From Nemopilema nomurai (Eukaryota > Cnidaria > Scyphozoa > Rhizostomeae > Rhizostomatidae), in NCBI GenBank assembly GCA_003864495.1, contig ML133387.1:2169905-2233904 (forward strand): DNA of 64,000 bases, read 5' to 3'. The notes beneath the pieces were generated by a model. It worked only from the letters and a program-made list of their open reading frames with translations, was not told where the DNA came from and searched no databases. Of this stretch, positions 35,887-46,600 are shown piece by piece. Within the stretch, counting starts at the first letter, position 1. The number at the start of each line of letters is the position of its first letter. The position numbers were made by a program, and so were the translations under genes.

Positions 35887-38318
35887 TCAATTTGCATAAA
35901 CTTCGAGTTCACACAATTCCATGATCTTTGCCCTCTCAGCAAAGACAACGACGTAGCGACCGAACAGCCTTGTGGGACACTCAAAATACCGGTATTCATC
36001 GTTGGTCGAAAAGCTTTCTTGATCAACGCACTTTGGATTCACTCGACCGGAGTCTGCGAGGCTCAAACCAACACGGACGTCAAATGGATTCATACGCAAC
36101 GCAACGGCATAATTAGCTCTGTTTTTTAGCGCAACAGCATCGACAGGATAAAGCCCGAGAAGGTCGACTCGAAACCACGGATCGACTGTAGGCTCTTTTG
36201 TAATCGCACATGTACGATGAGACGAATATAGGTTGCCATCGACCGCATTCGCTGCAACTGTGTAATGGTCATACTGGGATGACAGGGTTGCTGGCTTTTT
36301 TAGTGCCAAGTTTACACCTGTGAAACGAAAAGCAAACAAATTTTCATTGAGCTTGTATGCATTAACAGCGGCGTGAAGGAGGGTCCGAGGAACCAAAGAT
36401 ATTTTCCGAACAATTACCCTTGTTAACCTAAGTGATTTTACTCTCTGAATAGAGAACAAGTGCTTTGTGGTATAAAACTTCACAATGGCTATAAAGAGCG
36501 GAACTAGTTTTCGCATACTTAAAATACTTTTTTGTCCGACACAGAGTATGCAAACGTCGGAAGATAACCAAAAACTGACCGAATAAATAGCCAGATGCGG
36601 ATCGAAAACACTAGAGGGTGATAAGCAGAGCGCGTGATTGGTTATAATTGACCAATCAGCGTTACTTAACACCTAACTTTAGAAGAGCCCAAAGGAAAAG
36701 ACGAACTCTTTCTGTCTCTCTGAATAGAGTGGTTAAAACGGCTCCCAACATTCAGGCTGCTTGAGAATATCACGGCTCTTTCTTATGACATTACACTTAT
36801 TAACGTTTTTTGACAATACGTGTATTATGTTATACATTCTTTTCCTTCCTGATCTCCAACGCACTTTTGATCGTATGTTTGGTGAATAACAGTGCCAGTT
36901 TAGTAGATGGCACATCTCTACACCTAATAGCACAAAGTAGAGGGATAAGCTGGTTCAATTAGTTGATGTAAATTTCCTACCTCTGTAATCACAGTACCAT
37001 CCGTTGCTTAGAAGAGATGCCTGCTCACAAAAGACGCATCGGTACCCAGGACAATTGCAATCGTCAATGCAGAGCTGCCAACTCGGGCAAGGCTGGATTT
37101 TCTTGCACAGTGAACCAATCTGTGGAAGGCATTAAGTATCAATGAGAAAACTTTTAGACGATACGGTGAAGTTATGATGCTATTCAAAGTTTCAACAAAG
37201 CATCCATATTGATTAAAAGCCAGTTTGCTTAAAGTCAATTCTACTTGCTTTTAAGATAGAAGTGAGCCTAATTGGACCACATAATGGTTTGTATTTTTCA
37301 ATTGCGCATCGTATTGAACCACACCCGGTCTGAACCAGGGCCGGTATTTGATTTCGCTAAAACCGGTGGAGCTCCCATTTCCATGGAGATGATGCTCTTT
37401 AACAATCAATTTAATGACAACAGAAAAGGAGATTCTTCCGCACCTTTTTTAGTCCTCATCAACATGAAATGTCATAGATAGGTATTTGGATGTAAGCTTG
37501 CTAGATGTCTGGACATATTGCTAAGAGTAAAATGCCACAATGATGAAACTGAAGGCTCTTAAAGGATAGCGTTGTGACCCTCGATCCCAGTCCTCAAGGA
37601 GATTCAATGTATGTATTTGGAGCTGAAGACTCTTAAAGGATAGCGTTGTGACCCTCGATCCCAGTCCTCAAGGAGATTCAATGTAGGTATTTGGAGCTGA
37701 AGACTCTTAAAGGATAGCGTTGTGACCCTCGATCCCAGTCCTCAAGGAGATTCAATAAAATTAGAATAGAAAAAGCTTTTCGATTACAACGAGTTCGCTA
37801 TGATGACATGAAGAATTTTTGAAAACGTTTCAATAAACACCAAAATACAGTCATAGCTATGAGGAAATAAGCAATGAAAAGAGAATTCCAGCAAGCAATG
37901 GAAAGGAGTCTCTAAAGTTTCGGGCATACTTTGCACTTTAAGAGAACGAATTCAATGAAAATAGAGGATTTAGGCATTCAAGCAGAATTTACAGGTACAT
38001 TTGCGCATGCTCACCGCTCTGCCCGTTTGGTTAGTGGCATAGTAAGTCCAGCCGCTTCTTGCAACCAGTGTCCCAGGCTTTGTGACATTAGTTTCGCTGT
38101 TCAGTTCACAGTTATCGTCACCAGACTGTTTATGATTGAAAGAATTGCAGTTTGGTGTATACTTGCAGTTCTTTTCACATTCTTCAAGAGGCAAGGTTAG
38201 CTTCAGAAGTACGTTGTGCTCTAGCGCATGCCCAACCGCTGACACGGAGAAATTCGCTTCGGTTTTGCATGGTAGCCGTAGAATCCACCCCATGGCGATG
38301 TTTGCATTCAAGAAGAAG
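35887..38318 (-). CDS. Gene E: PAN/apple, EGF-like, F-type lectin secreted protein (partial)
   Basis: Minus-strand exons: 38015-38318 (304 bp, PAN), 36981-37119 (139 bp, EGF-like, CIDDCNCPGYRC) and 35887-36317 (431 bp, F-type lectin, stop TGA). Phases fit. The lectin domain has NAVDGN, DPWFRVDLLG, ALRMNPFDVRVG, GRYVVVFAE and LCELEVYAN and is close to that of D. The PAN exon body is nearly identical to that of C and unlike that of D, but its last codons (NQTGRA) match the D type rather than the C type (NQFTRL). The contiguous cysteine pair and conserved His of fucose-binding F-lectins are missing as in D. The intron before the lectin exon holds a Penelope-like remnant, and the next intron a 74-bp minisatellite. 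First exon not found. Confidence 0.85.
36440..36720. mobile_element. Penelope-like arm remnant in gene E intron
   Basis: The sequence from ACTTCACAATGGCTATAAAG to GACGAACTCTTTCTGTC matches the left arm at 24651-24900 with few changes, including GTATGCAAACGTCGGAAG and ACTAGAGGGTGATAAGC. Confidence 0.8.
37549..37757. repeat. 74-bp minisatellite, about three copies
   Basis: Near-identical units beginning CTGAAGACTCTTAAAGG at 37549, 37623 and 37697, each containing GTGACCCTCGATCCCAGTCC. It lies in an intron of gene E. Confidence 0.92.
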
Positions 38319-39540
38319 CTGCGGAAGAAAACAAACTTCTATATCGGTGACGAAATCATTGATAGTGCTATTTGCAATACAGTAAGAATGATAGACACAA
38401 ATTATAAATGATAATAATTCAAAACTGATTCTCATTCTCATTCACAGAAGACAGTATTCGATACGTTTACACGAAACCTTGCGTATATAATCCCATTTTC
38501 GTTTGCTATTTGTAACAGAGCTTGGTCATTTACAAAAGTTAATCCATCTGAATATAATCTTAAAAACGACATCTAGTGTGGGTCTTAGTACGCGCTCGTT
38601 TAGATCACGGTTTGAAAGCTTTTGATATGGTATTATTCTTGTTCATCTTGCTGATGCCGTTCTCCAAAAACAAACTTTCAATGTATTAATTTTTTGTAAG
38701 GAATCAATAGCAGGTGAACATTTTTTAGCGCTACAAAGCTTTACAGAAACAGCGGAAGCAAGGTTTTTGCATTCTCGGCCACTCCCTTGAACATGCAAGG
38801 ATCAGAAAATGATCAAAATCCAATGAAATAAGAAAAGAGTCTTATTTGAAGAGTGGACGCCGATTGGTCATCAGGCAGCCAATCATGTGCTCCCCTCGCC
38901 CTTTCGACCCGCATCAGCATAGCGGAATTTCGTTTCGTCCAATCAGATGCTTTGTTTACCAAATTTGATAGCCAATCAGATCCCGCGAATTTTGCATGGT
39001 TTGTTTACATTTGTCTCGAAAACACCTCTAGCTGTGGAGGGAAACCACTATGGGAATTTTGGGCCGCCACGAAAATATACATTCATTAAAATCAACGAAA
39101 AAATAAAATACACAATGTTTATTAAATTTGCTAAAAAACTACCGCTGCTTTTGAGTTAACTCAACGTAGTATTCCTAAAATCTTAGGTTGAACTTTTCCT
39201 ATCTCTCGGGGGGGCTAGGCCCATTCTATCCAGTTTCCCACAAGACCAAATTTTAAGTAATAAGTCTAGAAATCGTGCCTCTACGATCAATTTTACAAAT
39301 GTGTTGTACCTAGTACGGATCTTTTTTCGTTTATGTTAATGACCCTTTTTTGGTCCGTCAAAAATACAGCCCTCTGATGCGGAAATCGAGGGACTGCCCA
39401 AATCCAAGGCACCAATGCGAGGGAAGGGGATCTCCATCGTGGCGTGATTATGCAAATTAGAAAGCCTCTTAATTATTATTGAATCGTTGGACTTCCTGAT
39501 TGTATATTTATAAATATTAAACATATCTTTATAATATTAA
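38319..39540. other. Upstream of gene E; CCAAT-box cluster
   Basis: No exon recognised. The block 38863-38976 holds four CCAAT boxes and is a candidate promoter. The rest is unremarkable. Confidence 0.4.
38863..38976. promoter_or_regulatory. Cluster of four CCAAT boxes
   Basis: ATTGG at 38863 and CCAAT at 38879, 38939 and 38972, three followed by CA, the preferred NF-Y context. It lies 550-660 bp upstream of the PAN exon of gene E and could be its promoter. CCAAT boxes also occur in the Penelope-like arms, so the block could be repeat-derived. Confidence 0.35.
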
Positions 39541-40480
39541 CGCTGAATGTCGAAACTTGCAGATATTTTCCGACTATATCAGATACTTTACACTTTGTAC
39601 AATTGAGTTTCTCTCCAAAACTATATTAGATACGTAACTCAAACTTTTTGCAGGCCTTAACTGTATTCCATCACACACGAAAATACTGGGTACATGAAGT
39701 TTTTCAATTGTAAACCTTCAATTTCTCACAACAGATAGAAGCGGCTTTACTTTAGTAGAATTCGAAAACTTTTCAAGGGGAACACAGAGATTAAACTATA
39801 AACTTTTCTCAGAGAAAATATTTTCTTAATGAAATCAATTAATATTCCTGTTCATTAGGCAAAAAGGGCCATGAAATTCACTTCAAGTTTATCAAAATGT
39901 TAACAGATATTTTTAAAAATGCGATTGTATTGACGCTGAATGTTGAAACTTGCAGATATTTTCCGACTATATCAGATACTTTACACTTTGTACGATTGAG
40001 ATTTTCTCCAAAACTATATTAGATACGTAACTCAAACTTTTTGCAGGCTTTAACTGTATTCCATCACACACGAAAATACTGGGTACATGAAGTTTTTCAA
40101 TTGTAAACCTTCAATTTCTCACAACAGATAGAAGCGGCTTTACTTTAGTAGAATTCGAAAACTTTTCAAGGGGAACACAGAGATTAAACTATAAACTTTT
40201 CTCAGAGAAAATATTTTCTTAATGAAATCAATTAATATTCCTGTTCATTAGGCAAAAAGGGCCATGAAATTCACTTCAAGTTTATCAAAATGTTAACAGA
40301 TATTTTTAAAAATGCGATTGTATTGACGCTGAATGTTGAAACTTGCAGATATTTTCCGACTATATCAGATACTTTACACTTTGTACGATTGAGTTTTTCT
40401 CCAAAACTATATTAGATACGTAACTCAAACTTTTTGCAGGCTTTAACTGTATTCCATCACACAAGAAAATGCTGGGTTCA
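39541..40480. repeat. 393-bp tandem duplication, about 2.4 copies
   Basis: Units start at 39541, 39934 and 40327 with CGCTGAATGT(C/T)GAAACTTG and are nearly identical. Related AT-rich motifs flank the array on both sides (TGATTGTATAT at about 39498 and 40482). Confidence 0.95.
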
Positions 40481-42002
40481 TGATTGTATATAAGATATAT
40501 TAATATTAATAAACACAAAGATATGTTTCTGTTTCCCGCCAGTCAATGACGCAAACTGTACTAGCTCGTTAAAGTCATTCAAGCCGCAATAGCCTCTTAA
40601 TTATTTACCTGCGGTTAACTTTGGCTTCACATTTGTGGAGGATAAGGCCATATGCTTAAAAATGGAGCCAGCCATGTTTCATTTGTCACGCTCCTTTCTT
40701 TAAATCCCTTCCTGGTTTAGGTTTCACTTGGGGTTGTCACTTCAAAGCGAGTTGAAAGAAATGACTTTCGAGAAAGGTCTTTCGGAATGATCAAGTCGCT
40801 CAAAGCTGTTTTGTTGCCGTTTTAGCTGTGTCCCGCTTTTTCCTGTGTTTTCCACGTCGCAAAAATATGATAATGGCGCTAAAGCGTCGCAGAGCCTTTT
40901 TTCATATAACTAAGAATTTCGCCCTTTATTCTTTCAAGAAAGTAGCAATTTTTGACTTCGTTTTATTCTGCGATTTTGTGACATTCTGCGCTTTGTTTTT
41001 ATACTGACAGATTGAAAGCTGTTTCAGTTCCTTTAGAGCACCAGCATGGAAATTTTTAGTGCCCTGGGTCAAGAATGAATAGTCTCTTGAAATCATCATT
41101 TACCCAAGTGCCAAACCATCAGTTTAATTGCTTAACGCAGTTGTTAAACTCTACAACTTTCCATTGCATGGATGCTGCTAAAGAGAAAGATGTAATTGCA
41201 TCCAGAAGATAAAAAGCATCAAAGGAAAAACGGCTCAAACAATAATACTAACAATGTGAGAACGGATACGCAGCCACATGAACCGTAATATAACGTAAGT
41301 GAATGTATGCAGGCCTATTCATACATACTGTAATGACCTGCGTCTCTGGAAAAAATAAATGCGCGATTCTATTGAGAGAATGAATAAAAAGAAATCCCAA
41401 TGGCAAAGGATAGTTGCTCTTACCTGGAAAGAGAGAAAAACAGCTTGAAGTGTAGTGTCCCCATATTAGTCAGCAGGGCTAGTCATTGACTACCAGACTA
41501 AGAAAACAAGCTCTTGGAAACTCAATGCTGGTTGCCCTATTGACTACTTAATAAATTATTCATTCAAAATCTTTATGTAACTAGCAACCCTAGCAGTCTT
41601 GGATTTATAGGAGAGTTAAATGAATTTACCACCCATTCGGTTGCTAAAGATATAGAGGAAGATAACTGCCTTCGCTATTGTGGTTGCTCTGTAAATATAG
41701 GAAGGTGACGGTAAATAACCAACCACAGGCGTTGTCAAGGTTCTCCTAATGCTGGTATGACAGATTTTTAAAATTTGCCGGGTGCCATTCATACGGTCAA
41801 GTGACACGGCAAAATGTCAATTTACGGTCAGAAAAAGTGATGTTTACTTTACTTAATTAGTAATTAGCTATAATTTCTTAATTAGGCAACCGTGCGAAAA
41901 AGCTGATATCATATTATGATAATAATATAAAGTTTGTAAAACACCAACCCTGTGACGATTACATTTTGAAAGATATGGACCGTTAACCTTTTGATGATGT
42001 CG
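40481..42002. other. No gene recognised
   Basis: AT-rich DNA with short frames only. Confidence 0.45.
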
Positions 42003-43560
42003 TCAAGGAATATCCAATTTCGCCCAATTCATAATGCGTAAAACAAATTTTTTTGTTAAAAATTGATCATCAACGGCTGTTTCATTAAAATCATTAATCC
42101 AGGACCAGGGCCTATCTTGATCAGATACGGTTGTGCTGGATTCCAGTTCTTCTCTTTTTTTATCATCTTTGCTCTTATCAGCTCGGTTGCTACAAACATT
42201 TTCTGCCTCTCTACGATGTATTTATTCTACTTATTCTACAACCCCATCTGCGTCATCGGAATCCTCATTGTCAGCATGGTTATCTATGATATTAAATGCT
42301 AGAAAATCAAAACAACAACTTGAATACAAAGTAAGTGTGTTTTTAATGATCTACAGTACGAACTTAATTTGATACATAATTGCCTAAGTTGGCAAAACTT
42401 TCTTCTCACGAATTCCCTATTTAGACAATTTCTTTGTAAATAAACATGAACGAAGTTCCATGCATGTGAACCATAATTGAGTCCTTCAACAGCTTTAACT
42501 CAGCCAAGGCCATCAGCATCCAGAACATCAATATTTCTGTTTATACATTGCCTCCATGCATATGTTTGTCGATTAATTCTGCTGCAAGTAGCTTCTCGGA
42601 ATTAGTTTTGGATTACATTTCGCTTTCAAATTTTCTTACACTCTAACTCTGGTCTATATCATGTCTTCTTCGGCCCATTTCTCTTTAGAATATAATCTGA
42701 AATGGTACCTGACAGATTTAAATTCTCTGGCATACTGTCATTATGGAAAGGACAGAACCTTGACACCACAAGCAGATTAGGATTTGTCTAGACACAGGCA
42801 TACAGCTTGCATGTGTTTCTTCAGTGACTAACGTGACTAGAACAGGAACTGAAGGATCCAGTTTCAGCTTCTATTTTTAGCACCAGTGCCCAAAATAGCC
42901 GAGAAAAGAGGCATTAAGGCATATTCAAACCAAGAGCAAGACTCCCAGAGCAGTCCAATGTTTTTGCAGCTTTCAACTTTCGCTTCACTTTCAGCCTAGT
43001 TAATTGTGACTTAGAATACTTCTTAGTCCAATTTATTGTTTTCCACGGAACTATAAAAGTTGTTTTTGAAATTAGTTATTCTTGTTGATCATGCTAAATG
43101 TACATTGGTGCAAGAGGTTCTTAAAACATTTCCAGTTTTCAATAATCTAGATTCCCGATCATTCATCTCCCCTCTACGAAGCTGCCTAGTAAAGCGCCAT
43201 TTTTGCGCCCAATCGTTCTCCACAGATTAACTGGATGTTGTATTTTATTACCAATATGGTTTTGGGGGAGGATGATGGTTAAAAGCCCTTGGCACGTCAA
43301 ATCAATGAAAAACGCAAAAAAGAGGAGGGAATACTGAGGTTCTACAAGAATTTTTGGCAAGCACTATGCTTCTTCCCTTGCTTGTTCTTCTTATCTTCAT
43401 CTTCTGATTCTCCTTCATCTTTTGCTTCTTTTTCTACTTCTTCTTCTTCTGATTGCTCATTTTTTCATTATCTTCTGTTTCTTCTTCATCTTCATTTTCT
43501 TATTAATCTTTCGCCTCTTCTTTTTCTTCTTTGTCTTATTCTTCTTCTTCTTGTACGTAA
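42003..43560 (-). pseudogene. Broken acidic-protein coding remnant
   Basis: After a good minus-strand acceptor (TTGTTTTGATTTTCTAG), 42298-42003 reads as one frame: FNIIDNHADNEDSDDADG, two TAA codons, then AENVCSNRADKSKDDKKREE and DRPWSWINDFNETAVDD to a TGA. Upstream, 43458-43342 reads EQSEEEEVEKEAKDEGESED then KQGKKHSACQKFL and stop, and the GAA-rich stretch to 43560 continues acidic frames with TAA stops and a frame shift. It resembles a decayed gene for an acidic, disordered protein. The GAA microsatellite alone could mimic part of this. Confidence 0.35.
43372..43556. repeat. CTT/TTCTTC low-complexity tract
   Basis: Pyrimidine-rich plus strand with TTCTTCTTC runs. It overlaps the acidic remnant on the minus strand. 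Confidence 0.8.
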
Positions 43561-43658
43561 AATTTCACTGTGACATCCATGGGAGCATTTTCATAACTAT
43601 AGTAGGCCAAACTACAATTTTCACCTAATTTAGTTTGTAGCAGGGATTCAGTGGGACA

Positions 43659-46600
43659 TCACGGGCATAACTCCAGCTCGCTGTCATCAAAATCAACATT
43701 CTTACGATAGTTTTGGTGAGAAGTTTTAAGCAGATCAGAAGTATCGAAGGAGACGCCGTGGACTTGCTTGTTTTAGGCGAGCAATGCAGGATGCGGTGAA
43801 GGAGGAAAAGGAAATTTAGAATTCTAAGCAAAGAGAGAGACATTAAGCCTATCGCTATTCTTTTACACTTGCTGAGCTCACACAAGTTATATTTGTTTAT
43901 GTTACCACTCGCTCGTTCAGTCGATTGGCTTAAATCAACCATGGGAAATGAGGAATCACAATTCACTTAAAAGTGCTAGGAGATGTTTACTAAAGCACTA
44001 AAAGCATGTTGCCAGATACTTTTTAATGTATGTTCCGTCTGCATTTGTCGGAAAATTACTTGTATACGTTTGGTTTCCAGTGCAGACATCATTAGTGGGT
44101 GATGAAAAGAGGGCCCAGACTTCTAAGCACGGTAGAAGCATCCATATTTCATGCTTTACGCTCGACAAGATGACTTAATTTAAATCGTTACTCAGTTTAC
44201 TTCCACTCTATTCTAGCGGCCGTTGCACCTTTCTTGCAGTCGCTCTTTCGAGGCAAAAGATGCGTGATCCGGCCTTCTTCTGAGCAGTCAGTCGAAGAGC
44301 CTTGCAACAACCACAACTGATTGCAAATATGGCGGCATTGAGAGGGTTGTCTCTAGCGCTTTTAAAGGAAGTAAAGGCCAAGTTTGATCCGTTTCACCTA
44401 CAAGCAGTCACTGCGAGGTTGATAGCTTTTATAGTCGTTTGCTGTTTATATTTGTTAAATTTACTCAGATCTTATTTAATTTCACTAAGCATTTCTAAGG
44501 CACTTCAAACATTTCTGTATGACTTTTGGTTAAGTTGCTGTTGCTAAAAAAGATTTCCATTTGTTAGGTATTAACAAAATGGCAGCATTATTGAACTGGT
44601 TTTCTTCATACAATGGTCCGCTTTTGTGATGATCCAGTTTAAACATCTTCTAGCATAATATGTTGTGCAACTTTTTCAAGTGAGTATTTATAGGGCAAAC
44701 GTACATACATACAGGCATTTCTGTGGCAATAAAAGGTGTATTTGACAAAGCTTGTAATATCCAATAATTTTCATTTGTATTTTTAGAGAATTTGTACGTA
44801 TCATGTCTTCAGATGGGATGAAAAGTACCAATCCAAAATGCAAAGTATTAACAGAGTTAGTCAATGATGGCAGCTTTCCGCAGCTAACACTGACATTTTG
44901 TACGTTTATATGCTATTTTTTTCTACTCTTATGACATCAAAAGTTGACACATTGATAGAGATTTGGGTCTAAAATTTTCGTCAATGAAACATTCCTTGTG
45001 TAACTAATTGATGAAAATTTGCGTTTTGCTTCATTTTTATAGACCTTTTGTAGGCTTGTTCAACCTTTTGTAGGCATTGTTCTATGACAGAGTACATTTA
45101 TAAAGACACACAAGTTTGTCAAAGCAAATAGCAAAACAGAGAACATAAGTTGTTTGTTCTAGCAATGAACCTAGCATACCTTTGTCTACCAAGACTCAAT
45201 TACGATTAACAATTGACTGCATTATGAGAACTAAAATTGAAATGAAAGATTGTCCATTACCATGTTTGATGTAATCATTCATCCACATTCTCCAGCCTTT
45301 CCTTTCAGAAATATAGAATCCATTGTTTTGAATTAGCAAAATAAATTTTTCACCAACATGCATTTTGTTTGTAATCAAAATCTCAAATGCAATCATATTT
45401 TCTTATTTTCATCTCTTTCAGCCAACAAGGAAATTATACAGTATAGCATTAATGAAAAAATAAATTGTGATGTAGTATTAAAAGACTTCAATATGAAATG
45501 CAAGGAGCTGACACAAAAGACTTAAAAAAATTGTAGTATGTATCCAAGTCTATGTATTTATTTCTATATAACGTAAATTGAAGTAACTTCAAGGTTTATA
45601 TCAGCAATCCCTCTGTTTCACCACAGCACAAAGGAATAGGTGAGAAAATGTCTTTTTTCTGTACTGTCTTTGATTTTGTGACATAGCCAAAGAAGTTGCA
45701 TTTTTTCAAAATGAACACGAAATTGTATAGAAGTAATTATAGATAATCTGAATAATATTAAAAATGAAGGGTTGAAAATTGCATATTTACAAAGTGAAGT
45801 TATATTTGAACACTCTCATTTAGAAAAACATAAAAATATGTTTTTCAAAAGTTTTGCTGTGGTACCTCTCACAGAAATTGTGCAGACAGCTTGACCATAA
45901 TATTTTGGGCTTTAGATGAGATTCTTTTCTCCAGTTCAAGAAGTATAAGATTGGGAAAAAATATTAGAACCTTGTCAAAATTATTTTGCTGGCGTAATGA
46001 TTTCAAACTTTACTGTTCCTGACCACCCACTCCCCTTGTTTGGTATGTCAACACTCATAATAACCTTATAAAAACCAAATTGCTGCAGCCCCTCAATAAT
46101 TGTCAAACGGCAGTATGTTTCCTTTATGACAGTGTTCTGAATGACAAGGAATACAATGGGCAGCCCCCTCTAACATGAATTTTGTTCTGACGGCACTGCT
46201 CCGAAGATAGCAAGGGTTTGGGGATGGGAGTGGAGCAACTTTTATGTGGAAATAGTAGAAATGAAAAAAACTAACAGATTTTGAAATGAATTTTAAAAGA
46301 GTGCAGCATGAAAAAATTTATGTGTTTAGTGATGTCACCGCTTCAAAAAATTGACATCCAAATTCAAAAGACATAAACTATTGAAGATTTTTCAGACAGA
46401 ATTGCCATTAGACCAGCCATTCAAAACTCAACATTCGGACAGCCAAAATTTTGCTGATATACTGTTAAGCCCTGAAGCTTATGGCATGCTCAAGTGCTTC
46501 CAATATATTGACATTTCCTTGTCAAATAGAATTGTGTTGTGCAGTGCAAACTTGAAAATTAGTAGATTCATAGAAATATGATTTAATCGCACAAATTGAT

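Noticed and set aside
35887..36672. 261-codon minus frame as a single long gene
   Set aside because: Only the part below 36317 is lectin exon. The upstream part is antisense of a Penelope-like arm remnant, and a good acceptor marks the exon start.
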